Origin: Flavobacterium sp. IB48
Lineage (GTDB): Bacteria; Bacteroidota; Bacteroidia; Flavobacteriales; Flavobacteriaceae
Direction: 5' to 3'
Assembly (NCBI RefSeq): GCF_016405855.1
Contig: NZ_JAEFCA010000006.1
Span: 203,748-267,747 of the forward strand
DNA: 64,000 nt
Shown here: in pieces, positions 36,268-44,393 of the stretch
Layout: every line of letters starts with the position of its first letter
Position numbering within the stretch: position 1 is the stretch's first letter
The notes under the pieces: generated by a model
What the model saw: the letters and a program-made list of their open reading frames with translations, nothing else
The model's database searches: none
What the model was told of the DNA's origin: nothing
Program-made: the position numbers and the translations under genes

Positions 36268-38900
36268 TGCGCACAATTATTTACAACAGCAGAATAATTT
36301 GGATTAGTTTTATTTTGTTTTTGATGACCTGCCCGGTAATAGGGCAGGTTAAAAAAACAAGACAGCTTACCCAGGCAGACTATCATTTATGGAGTACACT
36401 TAAAGCTGAGAGTATTTCAGATCAGGGGACTTGGGTTAGTTATTCACTTATGTACGAATCGGGACTCGATACTCTTTTTATTAAAAATACGAATAATGAA
36501 AAGACTGTTGCTTTCGCAAAAGGGCGCGATGGAAAATTTATAGGTGATACATCATGGTTTGGATGTATAACAGCTGATAATCTGTTTCAAGTTATTAATT
36601 TAAAAACAGATAAAATTCAGTACACAGAGAATGTAGAAGCCTTTTCGTTTTCAAATAATGGTAAGTATATAATCCTGCATTGCAACGAAGCGGAAGGCAA
36701 AACGAAAATTGTAATTAGAAATCTTGATGGAAATATAATTGAGAACATTGACAATGTTACTTCCTACAGCATGAATCCCAAAGGAAACATACTAGGATAT
36801 TGCACTTCGCAATCAAATAAAAACACAGTTGATCTTCTTAAATTTGAAAAAGAAATAACCAAAACTCCAGTAGTACAAAATAGGAAGAGACAATATGAGA
36901 ATATAATCTGGCAGGCAGAAGGAAACTCGATTGCCTTTGTTAGTCGTTTAGTTATGGCAAAACCATTTACAGCCGATATCGTTTTGTTTTACAAAATTGA
37001 AGACAAACAGCTTTTTCAATATGATACAACAATTGAAAAAGTCTGGAAAAAAGACATGATACTGGATGCCAATTATACTTCCGCGCTGGGGATTTCAGAT
37101 GATGGAGAGCGGGTATTTTTCAGGATTAAGAAAAAACCGAATCAAAATCAATTTAGGAATGATTTAGATGTACAGGTTTGGAATGCTACTGACAAAGAAC
37201 TATTTGCATCACGAGACAATTATGGAAGCACCCAAGATAATCCTAGGCTTGTCTGCTGGAGACCCGAAAACAATAATTTTTCAGAAATTGAAAATGACGA
37301 GCATTCGGTCGCCATACTGGGTGGAACCCAACAATTTGCCCTTGTATATAATCCAGACACTAATAAGCCCACCTTTAAACAGGAAGCCGATAAAGATTAC
37401 TATCTTTTAGATTTTAAAACGGGTGCAAAAACAGTGTTTTTACACCAACAGCCCGGCACCTTTGGAAAATTATATTTTTCTCCTTCCGGCAAATACATTC
37501 TTTATTTTAAGGAGGGTAATTGGTGGATATACTCTATTTCAACAGGTATCCATACCAATATGACCTTAGACACGCCTGTTTCTTTTTATGATGATTCCAA
37601 TGATGAACCCGAAGAACCAAATCCGTACGGTTATATTGGATTCACTGCAAATGATGAATCCGTATTGCTTTATGACCAGTTTGATATCTGGCAATTTAAA
37701 TCTAATGGGACTTTGGCTAAAAAACTAACTTTTGGCAGAGAAAAGAAACAGATTTTCAGGTTAGCCGATACTGATAAAGGAAATATAGATCATGTTATAT
37801 TTAAAGGTAAAGTGATCGATATTTATTCTGATTTAATACTCAAAGCACAGGCAATAGACAATAGCAAATCTGGATATTTTAACTTAGATAACAAGCAACA
37901 CTTACAATCCATAATATACGAGCCAAAATTAATCAGTTCTATATTTAAGGCAAAAATTTCGAATTCTTATATGTATGTGCAGGAAGATTATAATGAGTCT
38001 CCGGTGCTCATCATCAAAAAAAGGAATGCCCCGGCAAAAGTCGTTCATAAAAGCAATGCGCAACATGACTATTACAGCTGGGGCAAATCGGAGCTTATAG
38101 AGTATAAAAATTCTAAAGGAGCAATATTAAAAGGCGTATTGTTTTATCCTTTTGACTATGATCCTGGTCGGCAATATCCAATGATTGTAAACATATATCA
38201 AAAGCAGACAAAAGCACTTCATACTTATGTCAATCCAAGCTTACTTAATGGTTCTGCATTTAATGTGACATATTATACAAGCCATGATTATTTTGTCTTA
38301 TTGCCCGATATTATATATGAAATAGGAAGTCCGGGACTTTCTGCTGCGGATTGCGTAATTTCCGCTACTCACAGTGTCATAGAAACGGCGTCAATTGATA
38401 AAGCTAAAATTGGATTGATTGGACATTCTTTTGGCGCATATGAAGCCTTTTTCATCATCACTCAAACAAATTTGTTTGCAGCTGCCGTAGCCGGTTCGGG
38501 CATATCGGATTTGACTAGCGGTTATTTGTCAGTAAATTGGGGATATAAAAACATGAACAGCTGGCGTTATGAATACCAACAGTTTCGCATGAAAAAAACA
38601 CTATTTGAAGATTTTCAAGGGTATCGTAAAAACTCACCTATCTTTTTTGCATCAAATGTGAATACTCCATTATTATCCTATACAGGAGCGGAAGATACAA
38701 CTGTAAATCCGGCTCAGACTATGGAGTTTTATCTCGCACTCAGACGGCTAAAAAAAGAGCATATTATGCTGCTTTATCCAAAAGAAAATCACACTATACA
38801 AGGACGCGCGAATCAAATTGATTTAACACACAAAATTTCAGAGTGGTTTGGATATTATTTGAAAGGAGAAAAAAAACCGGATTGGTTTGAAGCTCATTAA
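36267..38900 (+). CDS. Exported S9 (prolyl oligopeptidase-like) serine peptidase
   Basis: 877 residues. A signal peptide (about 8-28, ISFILFLMTCPVIGQ) is followed by a beta-propeller region (about 40-600) and an alpha/beta-hydrolase domain with nucleophile motif GLIGHSFGAYEAF (Ser near 725), a probable acid in GAEDTTVNPAQT and a His in YPKENHTIQG. S9 enzymes cleave short peptides. It overlaps susD by one base, so uptake and hydrolysis are produced together. Probably periplasmic or surface-exposed. Substrate length and residue preference cannot be told. Confidence 0.88.
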   Translation: MRTIIYNSRIIWISFILFLMTCPVIGQVKKTRQLTQADYHLWSTLKAESISDQGTWVSYSLMYESGLDTLFIKNTNNEKTVAFAKGRDGKFIGDTSWFGCITADNLFQVINLKTDKIQYTENVEAFSFSNNGKYIILHCNEAEGKTKIVIRNLDGNIIENIDNVTSYSMNPKGNILGYCTSQSNKNTVDLLKFEKEITKTPVVQNRKRQYENIIWQAEGNSIAFVSRLVMAKPFTADIVLFYKIEDKQLFQYDTTIEKVWKKDMILDANYTSALGISDDGERVFFRIKKKPNQNQFRNDLDVQVWNATDKELFASRDNYGSTQDNPRLVCWRPENNNFSEIENDEHSVAILGGTQQFALVYNPDTNKPTFKQEADKDYYLLDFKTGAKTVFLHQQPGTFGKLYFSPSGKYILYFKEGNWWIYSISTGIHTNMTLDTPVSFYDDSNDEPEEPNPYGYIGFTANDESVLLYDQFDIWQFKSNGTLAKKLTFGREKKQIFRLADTDKGNIDHVIFKGKVIDIYSDLILKAQAIDNSKSGYFNLDNKQHLQSIIYEPKLISSIFKAKISNSYMYVQEDYNESPVLIIKKRNAPAKVVHKSNAQHDYYSWGKSELIEYKNSKGAILKGVLFYPFDYDPGRQYPMIVNIYQKQTKALHTYVNPSLLNGSAFNVTYYTSHDYFVLLPDIIYEIGSPGLSAADCVISATHSVIETASIDKAKIGLIGHSFGAYEAFFIITQTNLFAAAVAGSGISDLTSGYLSVNWGYKNMNSWRYEYQQFRMKKTLFEDFQGYRKNSPIFFASNVNTPLLSYTGAEDTTVNPAQTMEFYLALRRLKKEHIMLLYPKENHTIQGRANQIDLTHKISEWFGYYLKGEKKPDWFEAH

Positions 38901-38915
38901 AAGCGAAATAAAGAA

Positions 38916-38950
38916 CAATGCAGTTCGGGCATATAGCTGGAACTGCATTG
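38916..38950. terminator. Hairpin between convergent peptidase and DUF6520-like genes
   Basis: CAATGCAGTTC (38916-38926) pairs perfectly with GAACTGCATTG (38940-38950), 16 bp after the peptidase stop. The following T-run is short, so it is a weak terminator or a 3'-end stabiliser for both convergent transcripts. Confidence 0.6.
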
Positions 38951-38989
38951 CATTTTAAGGTTAATTTTTTAATAACTAACTTGATTTAC

Positions 38990-39265
38990 TCAGGGGATTT
39001 TGTACAAAGGCACATCACAAACATTGACATTTGGATTCGCCTTACCGTACAATTGAGTACCGCCTGATGTACAAATGTTAGCATTAAAAACTGTACTACA
39101 TTGCTGTTGAGCGTGACACGGATCAGCTTGTGAAACGTATCTGTAGCCTTGTACATTAGCGAGTGCTTTTGTACTGCTCATTGAGGTAGTGACAAAAGCA
39201 CCACCCACACCTAGAACCACAATTGCCGCCGGCATCATGATTCCTTTTAAAAAATTTCTTCTCAT
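38990..39265 (-). CDS. Small exported cysteine-containing protein (DUF6520-like)
   Basis: 91 residues. It starts MRRNFLKGIMMPAAIVVLGVGGAFVTTSM, a Sec/lipid-free signal helix; the mature part of about 55 residues has four Cys (HAQQQC, ANIC and NVC among them), consistent with two disulfides. It resembles the small DUF6520 proteins of Flavobacteriia, which occur next to MauE-like genes. It lies downstream of a membrane-anchored protein and a MauE-like gene on the same strand. Function unknown. Confidence 0.65.
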   Translation of the reverse strand: MRRNFLKGIMMPAAIVVLGVGGAFVTTSMSSTKALANVQGYRYVSQADPCHAQQQCSTVFNANICTSGGTQLYGKANPNVNVCDVPLYKIP

Positions 39266-39365
39266 AATAAAAAATATTAAATCATTATGACCTACTCTTT
39301 TTTACAGGTTTTCGATCTTACCCCTGGAATCGCGCGATACATTTTTAATCATTTTTGATTTTCGT

Positions 39366-40445
39366 TTATTTTTTTACAGGTTTACTTTGCATTAAGTATC
39401 CCCGGAGTTTGTAGCATACTATTTTTTCATCAATTAAAGCATACAGATAATTATTTGCCACATACATCGCTCTTAATTTTTTTTGACCAATATTATAAAT
39501 TGGAAAACTCGAACGATAGGTATTGTTTGTCAGATCGTACACATCTATAATACTTGCTCTCTTCCAAATTTCTTCGGGTTCATACAAACCCGGTAAAGAG
39601 GAATTGACATACAATAAATTACCTTCCACAGCACTGAGTTTATTGACAACGAGCGGCGGTTTAGAAAAAGTTTTCATATTACTATTTTTAAGCTTTGCTA
39701 ATTTAATCTGAGCACGGCTTACAGTATCAATAGTATTGCCTCTGTAATCTAAAGTAAGATCCGGTTCAGAAACAATGTATTGGTTCCGATAGAGATAGAC
39801 ATAAACTACTTTATTTAACTGGCTGTTAAAATGGAAACTTCCGTCTGTATCGAATATTCCGTCAAACTGTTTTTGCAAGAGCAATGGCGCATATTTTACT
39901 TTTGTGGTATCAGATAAATTTAAAGTTCCCATTAGGCTTTCCCCTCTTTTTGGTTTCATATAGCGAATAACCATGTTCACGGAGTCTATCGGTTCTAAGT
40001 GCGAAAAATAATAACCGCTATTTATTCGTAAAGAAGCCGTCCAGGTCTTAGTATTACCTTTGAATATATAAGGAACGATGCCTTCAAAAACATAGAAGTT
40101 CTGTTCTAGTATTCTTATTTGCGGTGAGCGAAATTCAAGGCGTTGCTGCTTTAATTTTATGTGATGAATTTTTCTACTCTTTAATGTGGAATCAAACTCC
40201 ATTATCTGCAATGGTGCCGTGTAATTACCGAGATATATTTTACCATTATTGCTCCCTGCAAAATAGTAGGAATTAAACCTCAAGTCTGCCTGATGTATTT
40301 CCTGCGCAACATGCTGTGGAAATCTTCTTATAAACTTATTTTTATAATGAATCATATGCTCCGAGAGAGTAAAGAACAAAATCATAATCCCAACCCCCAG
40401 GACAGTGCAAATCAACAGCAGGATAATTTTTAATTTATATCTCAT
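39366..40445 (-). CDS. Membrane-anchored hypothetical protein
   Basis: 359 residues. One N-terminal membrane helix (KIILLLICTVLGVGIMILFF) is followed by a beta-rich extracytoplasmic domain with repeating patterns such as NGKIYLGNYTAPLQIMEF and NNYLYALIDEKIVCYKL, suggesting a small beta-propeller. It starts 11 bp after the MauE-like gene, so the two are co-transcribed and probably interact in the envelope. Family not recognised. Confidence 0.6.
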   Translation of the reverse strand: MRYKLKIILLLICTVLGVGIMILFFTLSEHMIHYKNKFIRRFPQHVAQEIHQADLRFNSYYFAGSNNGKIYLGNYTAPLQIMEFDSTLKSRKIHHIKLKQQRLEFRSPQIRILEQNFYVFEGIVPYIFKGNTKTWTASLRINSGYYFSHLEPIDSVNMVIRYMKPKRGESLMGTLNLSDTTKVKYAPLLLQKQFDGIFDTDGSFHFNSQLNKVVYVYLYRNQYIVSEPDLTLDYRGNTIDTVSRAQIKLAKLKNSNMKTFSKPPLVVNKLSAVEGNLLYVNSSLPGLYEPEEIWKRASIIDVYDLTNNTYRSSFPIYNIGQKKLRAMYVANNYLYALIDEKIVCYKLRGYLMQSKPVKK

Positions 40446-40456
40446 GATTTCCAGGT

Positions 40457-40897
40457 TTATTGATTATTTACATTGCCTTTTACGGGGATAAATAAAATAC
40501 CTATTATAGCTAATATGATAAAGCAGATATTAAAAACCAGATGTTCTCCCCATGTCATTTTCTCCAGTATTCCACCACACGAACATGGCACAAAAGCACT
40601 ATAATTCAGAATAATATAAATGTAGGCTGTAAACATTATCATGAGCAGATAACTAGCGTAAAGACCAACTAACCTAACATGTCTTAGAAGTAATGAAGCT
40701 GCTATAATAATTTCTAAAACAGGCACAGTTATGGAAGTCCAGTTGGCTACAGCGCTAAGTAATGGGGATTGACCTAATTGTATTTTAAAATTTTCAAAAT
40801 CAAATAATTTACTGGTCGCGGCATATACAAATAGCAAAACAAAAAGCAGGCAAATTATATCAACTACAATGTTTTTAAAAGATACTGATGTTTTCAT
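40457..40897 (-). CDS. MauE/DoxX-family redox-associated membrane protein
   Basis: 146 residues with four membrane helices (about 12-28, 50-66, 73-95, 118-138). It starts with VDIICLLFVLLFVYAATSKLFDFENF, and the loop FVPCSCGG holds a Cys pair, as in MauE, which is needed for disulfide formation in methylamine dehydrogenase. Relatives in Flavobacteriia accompany small Cys-containing exported proteins; here one is encoded two genes downstream. A role in supplying or isomerising disulfides is inferred. Confidence 0.8.
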   Translation of the reverse strand: MKTSVSFKNIVVDIICLLFVLLFVYAATSKLFDFENFKIQLGQSPLLSAVANWTSITVPVLEIIIAASLLLRHVRLVGLYASYLLMIMFTAYIYIILNYSAFVPCSCGGILEKMTWGEHLVFNICFIILAIIGILFIPVKGNVNNQ

Positions 40898-40982
40898 ATT
40901 TTTCCTTTTTATCTTTTAGTGGTCCATAATTAAAAATCATACTTGAACAAATCAAACAGATTAATATTCAACAACTTAATCA

Positions 40983-41106
40983 TTAACAACCATCACTCTA
41001 CAAGCATTTTTAAAAGAGCCAAATTAGAACAATACGGCAAAAGGATTGTTCTAAAAAACGATCCAAAATTTATAAAAAACGATCCATTTTACTACTTTGT
41101 GAAAAG
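40983..41106. repeat. Direct repeat, copy A (left flank of the peptide cluster)
   Basis: About 124 bp matching 53130-53249 at roughly 88% identity by eye, with an identical block of about 28 bp starting TTTTAAAAGAGCCAAATT. Weaker similarity extends left to 40963. Here the repeat lies in an open frame (40943-41170) reading FKRAKLEQYGKRIVLKNDPK; the other copy has the same reading with a frameshift, so both may be remnants of one gene's 3' end. The two copies exactly bracket the peptide cluster. Confidence 0.82.
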
Positions 41107-41267
41107 CAAAGGCAGAAAAATATTGACCTATTATAAATTAGAGAAACAGATAACCAAATTGCAGATTTGAAACACCTCAAAATGCATTTGCATACTGAAA
41201 CAAAACATTATACTTTTGTGCAAGTTTAGAGAACTCTCTGGCAGCAATTTCAGATTGAAATGCCACA

Positions 41268-41297
41268 AAAAAAGCGATCATTATTGATCGCTTTTTT
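41268..41297. terminator. Bidirectional terminator at the end of the peptide cluster
   Basis: AAAAAAGCGATCA-TTAT-TGATCGCTTTTTT: a perfect 13-bp stem with A and T runs on both sides, 33 bp after the zinc-ribbon gene on the minus strand. Confidence 0.92.
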
Positions 41298-41329
41298 ATT
41301 ATTTATTATTTTTTATGTACCTGAATTAT

Positions 41330-41554
41330 TTACAACTCGCTTTCAAAATAATCCAGAAAACTACTATCAAAAATATTGTTGTCATTTTCGAGAAGTTCAT
41401 GCAAATCAATTTTAATATTTTTATAATCAATCAACTCATAAAACACATATAACTTCTCTGTACATTTAGGACAAATAGTTTTTCCAGCCCATCTATTGAG
41501 TTTAATTTTTATACTCGCCTTACACTTGGGACAAGTATGATATTCGCTCCTCAT
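41330..41554 (-). CDS. Small zinc-ribbon protein
   Basis: 74 residues from ATG at 41554 (MRSEYHTCPKCKASIKIK); an upstream in-frame ATG at 41590 would add a Cys/Phe-rich stub without homology value. CPKC and CPKC, 22 residues apart, form a zinc ribbon; the C-terminal half is acidic (DLHELLENDNN). Last gene of the cluster, with its own upstream and downstream terminators. It could be a regulator or immunity factor; there is no direct evidence. Confidence 0.65.
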   Translation of the reverse strand: MRSEYHTCPKCKASIKIKLNRWAGKTICPKCTEKLYVFYELIDYKNIKIDLHELLENDNNIFDSSFLDYFESEL

Positions 41555-41684
41555 AAACTTATAAAATATATTAATGACAAAGCAACACAATATATTAGAA
41601 AATAATGCTTAATTTTTTTTATTTATTTTCGAATTCTCCAACATGACGAAGATTTTTTTTAGCCGTAAAATCAATATTAAGGAA

Positions 41685-41734
41685 TAAAAAAATAGCACAA
41701 AATTTTATTCCAGATGAGAATAAAACTTTGTGCT
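41685..41734 (-). terminator. Terminator after precursor peptide 1
   Basis: On the minus strand AGCACAAAGTTTTATTC pairs with GAATAAAATTTTGTGCT (41734-41694) and is followed by T residues at 41690-41685. It sits 22 bp after the stop of precursor 1. Confidence 0.8.
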
Positions 41735-41755
41735 TTCTAATAATTTTAAACAGGA

Positions 41756-41947
41756 TTAATTTGCTCTAAATCTGATATAATCTGGAGTATAAGGAGTAGT
41801 TGTGTAATGACACGCTCCTAAAATCCCTCCGGTTAATTTTTCTAAATCCATTTGATCTTGTTCATTAACAGCGATACTTTTAAACTGTTCAAGTGACATT
41901 TTTTGATTGTCTTTTACAACATTCTTTAAATTTTTTAAATCTAACAT
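41756..41947 (-). CDS. Precursor peptide 1 (double-glycine leader, ILGACH core)
   Basis: 63 residues. Leader of 41 residues (MLDLKNLKNVVKDNQKMS..., ending DLEKLTGG) is followed by a 22-residue core beginning ILGACH and ending DYIRFRAN, rich in Thr, Tyr and Pro. The double Gly is the cut site expected for the C39 peptidase of the exporter at 49619-51835. The leader is nearly identical to that of precursor 2 and close to precursor 3, while the cores differ after ILGACH, the pattern of a modified peptide family. It has its own promoter (41977-42007) and terminator. Confidence 0.88.
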   Translation of the reverse strand: MLDLKNLKNVVKDNQKMSLEQFKSIAVNEQDQMDLEKLTGGILGACHYTTTPYTPDYIRFRAN

Positions 41948-41976
41948 AATTGTATTATTTTGATTATTAATTATTA

Positions 41977-42007
41977 CAAATCTACAAATAAATTCGATTA
42001 TTGCAAG
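41977..42007 (-). promoter_or_regulatory. Promoter of precursor peptide 1
   Basis: On the minus strand CTTG (42007-42004) is followed after exactly 19 bp by TAGATTTG (41984-41977), a near-consensus Bacteroidota promoter, 30 bp before the start codon. Confidence 0.75.
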
Positions 42008-42096
42008 TATTTTCTCTTAAAAAATAGACAAAAAGACAGATTATACTTATTCTAAATATTTAATTAGCTGGCATGCCAAATTAAAAATCTTAGAAT

Positions 42097-42267
42097 CTAA
42101 TAATACGATTCCCATCCAGGCTGAGTATGGCAAGCTCCCAATATTCCTCCTGTTAATTTTTCTAAGTCCATTTGATCTTGCTCATTAATAGCAATACTCT
42201 TAAATTGCTCCAAAGACATTTTTTGATTGTCTTTTATCACACTTCTTAAATTTTTTAAATTTAACAT
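42097..42267 (-). CDS. Precursor peptide 2 (double-glycine leader, ILGACH core)
   Basis: 56 residues. The leader (MLNLKNLRSVIKDNQKMS..., ending DLEKLTGG) differs from that of precursor 1 at only a few positions, all conservative. The core is ILGACHTQPGWESYY, 15 residues with one Cys, one His, one Trp and two terminal Tyr. It is encoded between precursor 1 and the methyltransferase pair, with its own promoter at 42297-42327. Confidence 0.88.
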   Translation of the reverse strand: MLNLKNLRSVIKDNQKMSLEQFKSIAINEQDQMDLEKLTGGILGACHTQPGWESYY

Positions 42268-42296
42268 AAATTATTTATTTAAATTATTAACATTCT

Positions 42297-42327
42297 CAAA
42301 GCTATAAAAATAACTTAAATTTGCAAG
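42297..42327 (-). promoter_or_regulatory. Promoter of precursor peptide 2
   Basis: On the minus strand CTTG (42327-42324) is followed after 19 bp by TAGCTTTG (42304-42297), 30 bp before the start codon. Same spacing and distance as for precursor 1. Confidence 0.75.
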
Positions 42328-42370
42328 TGTTTCCATTTAATTACTAAATACCTCATATAAGTTGGAATTC

Positions 42371-43372
42371 CTACTTTTGTTTCTCAGCTATAAATAACCA
42401 ATTTCTATAAACCTGATATGAAATTGAACTATCATCTTTTAAGTGAGGAGTTTCAACTACTTTGTCTACTATTGTTTTATAATTATTTTTTTCAAAAAAC
42501 ATACGGAACTCTTCTGCAGTTAACATTTCAATTTCATCTGAGAAGAAGTAATCTAAAGGTCCGAAATGTATAAATAAGCCTTTAGATTTTAAAATACTAT
42601 TAATTTTAGGAAACCACAGTTTAAGAGCAATCACATCGGTGAAATAAATAGAAAATATACTATCTAAAGAGTTATCTTTAAACGGCAGGTTCAAAACGTC
42701 AGATACAAAAAAATCAATTTTTTCAATAATTTTTATTCTATTTGTTTCATTAATGAATGCGCTATATTTCCTGGCAACATCTTCTATTCTAAAAACATTC
42801 TTGTGATTAGGATTATAAAACTCATAAGTTCCAGATGTCAGTAATTTATTAATATGCCAAAGCATTGAAAAAGATTTATCAGTTGCATAAATTTTATCAA
42901 ACAAATCATAAAATTCTACAACCAATCTACCTGCACCACATCCTAAAAATAAAGAGTTCGTTAAACTATAATTTGTTAGCTCTTTTTTTATAGATTCCAC
43001 AATTATTTTAATTTGTTGCTCTCCCTCTTGCAGATAACTCCAATCTCTTTTTAAATACCAAAAATCTTTTAATGTGATTTGAAAATTATCGTTTCTATTC
43101 AAATTTAATTTTAATATATCATCAACTGTAATATACTCTTTTATCCCCCCAAGTATTTCATTAATATTATTATAATTACACAAGTACGCTTCCAGAAGTT
43201 TATTTACATACTGCTGTCTTTCACCTTCATATTTACTAAAATGCAAAAGCTTATATTCATTACTTTTGTTACTATTATAAAGAAGTAAATACGACTCAGC
43301 TAAATACTTATTTACATCTTGGATATAAATTTTAACTCCATCAATCACTATAAAATCTGTACTAAATACCAT
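42371..43372 (-). CDS. SAM-dependent methyltransferase, N2227/carnosine-methyltransferase-like
   Basis: 333 residues. An N-terminal helical domain (about 1-130) is followed by a class I methyltransferase domain: motif I SLFLGCGAGRLVVEFYDLFD (about 140-160), then ATDKSFSMLWHINKLL, motif IV region DNSLDSIFSIYFTDVI and LFIHFGPLDYFFSDEIEMLTAEEF (split here) near 270-300. The combination of GxGxGRL, the FSYFM-like FSMLW and the GPLxYxF...LtaEEF pattern resembles the N2227 family, which includes carnosine (histidine) N-methyltransferase. The conserved His of the ILGACH cores is thus a candidate target. It lies 7 bp after the second methyltransferase. Family assignment is from motif pattern only. 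Confidence 0.72.
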   Translation of the reverse strand: MVFSTDFIVIDGVKIYIQDVNKYLAESYLLLYNSNKSNEYKLLHFSKYEGERQQYVNKLLEAYLCNYNNINEILGGIKEYITVDDILKLNLNRNDNFQITLKDFWYLKRDWSYLQEGEQQIKIIVESIKKELTNYSLTNSLFLGCGAGRLVVEFYDLFDKIYATDKSFSMLWHINKLLTSGTYEFYNPNHKNVFRIEDVARKYSAFINETNRIKIIEKIDFFVSDVLNLPFKDNSLDSIFSIYFTDVIALKLWFPKINSILKSKGLFIHFGPLDYFFSDEIEMLTAEEFRMFFEKNNYKTIVDKVVETPHLKDDSSISYQVYRNWLFIAEKQK

Positions 43373-43379
43373 AAAAAAA

Positions 43380-44063
43380 TTACTTAATTGCTAAAAAACC
43401 TTCAAAACAAACATATTTCATTATACTGACAACATCTTTAAAACCAGCCCTTTGGAGTAAGTCTAAGTTTCCCTGAGTAGAGAATGGTTCTAATACTCCT
43501 TTCAAGCTCCTTGTTTTATCAAAAATATCCTCCTTAGAAAAACCTTGCTCTAATTTATAGTCATTATACAAGGCTGTAAAGATATCCTGAAAACGAGCAT
43601 CTGTTCCGCGAACCTTTTCAAATAGTATAAAAGCACCGCCCCAATTAAGAGACTCATAAATTTTATCAAAAATTAATTGACGCTCTCTAGGTTTAATAAA
43701 CTGGATTGTATAATAAGAGATTATCATGTCTGCTTTGTCAAGATTCATATTAAGAATATTATCACATACAATATCAATATTATCATATTCCACAACCTTT
43801 TTATTGGCATAGTCAACCATATCTTGTTCTATTTCTACTCCAATAAATTTTATCTTCTTTTTTTTGTTATGTTCGGCTAAATTTAATATTAGAGAACCAG
43901 TACTGCATCCTATTTCATAGCATATCGACTCATTTGAAAGAAAAAAATCAGATAAACGACAAACTAAATCATGTCCTTCTTTATACATTGGGACAGATTT
44001 CAAAATATGGCTATCGAATTTTTCTACAATTTCACCTGAGAAATTCCAATCAGAGTTAATCAT
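43380..44063 (-). CDS. Class I SAM-dependent methyltransferase
   Basis: 227 residues from ATG at 44063 (MINSDWNFSGE); a longer reading from 44120 is rejected because it would start inside the terminator stem at 44094-44130. Motif I ICYEIGCSTGSLILNLAEH is near residue 55, the acidic motif II KFIGVEIEQDMVDYANKK near 80, motif IV ADMIISYYTIQFI near 115. The layout resembles CmoA-like small-molecule or peptide methyltransferases. It stands between precursor 3 and the N2227-like enzyme and is probably expressed by read-through from precursor 3. Substrate unknown; the precursor cores are the obvious candidates. Confidence 0.82.
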   Translation of the reverse strand: MINSDWNFSGEIVEKFDSHILKSVPMYKEGHDLVCRLSDFFLSNESICYEIGCSTGSLILNLAEHNKKKKIKFIGVEIEQDMVDYANKKVVEYDNIDIVCDNILNMNLDKADMIISYYTIQFIKPRERQLIFDKIYESLNWGGAFILFEKVRGTDARFQDIFTALYNDYKLEQGFSKEDIFDKTRSLKGVLEPFSTQGNLDLLQRAGFKDVVSIMKYVCFEGFLAIK

Positions 44064-44093
44064 TTTAAATAAATTTAATTTGTAAATAATTTG

Positions 44094-44130
44094 GAAAAAA
44101 AATAGGAAAGTTTGAATCAACTTCCCTATT
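44094..44130 (-). terminator. Leaky terminator between precursor 3 and the methyltransferases
   Basis: On the minus strand AATAGGGAAGTT pairs with AAACTTTCCTATT (44130-44101) with two imperfections, followed by seven T (44100-44095). Such a partial terminator between a precursor gene and its enzymes would keep peptide mRNA in excess. Confidence 0.7.
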
Positions 44131-44159
44131 AATTTAACTTAAGCTATCAGGGCAGAATA

Positions 44160-44339
44160 CTACCAGCTATATTGATAACCTCCAGGGATTTTTTCCCAGT
44201 GACAAGCACCTAAAATTCCTCCAGTTAATTTCTCCAAGTCAACTTGATCTTGTTCTTGAAGTGCAATACTTTTAAATTGCTCTAAAGACAACTTTTGTCC
44301 TTCTTTTACTGCTGCTTGAAAATTTTTCAAATCTAACAT
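44160..44339 (-). CDS. Precursor peptide 3 (double-glycine leader, ILGACH core)
   Basis: 59 residues. The leader (MLDLKNFQAAVKEGQKLS..., ending DLEKLTGG) is clearly homologous to the other two but more diverged (QEQDQVDLEKLTGG). The core is ILGACHWEKIPGGYQYSW, 18 residues. It again starts ILGACH, then varies, and ends in aromatic residues as precursor 2 does. It precedes the two methyltransferase genes and is separated from them by a leaky terminator. I could not find a convincing promoter box upstream. Confidence 0.88.
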   Translation of the reverse strand: MLDLKNFQAAVKEGQKLSLEQFKSIALQEQDQVDLEKLTGGILGACHWEKIPGGYQYSW

Positions 44340-44393
44340 ACACTTTTTCGTATTAAATTAATAATTTGATAAAGTAAATACTTATTTTTTTAA

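Noticed and set aside
40943..41170. Open frame of 75 codons left of the peptide cluster as an intact gene
   Set aside because: Most of it is the direct repeat whose other copy is frameshifted; better treated as a gene remnant or insertion scar, though its reading is partly conserved.
42040..42097. Terminator after precursor 2 around the palindrome TGGCATGCCA
   Set aside because: The stem is short and not followed by a T-run on the minus strand; too weak to call.
43380..44120. Longer methyltransferase start at 44120
   Set aside because: The extra 19 residues are hydrophobic and unlike the family, and the start would fall inside a terminator stem; 44063 is used.
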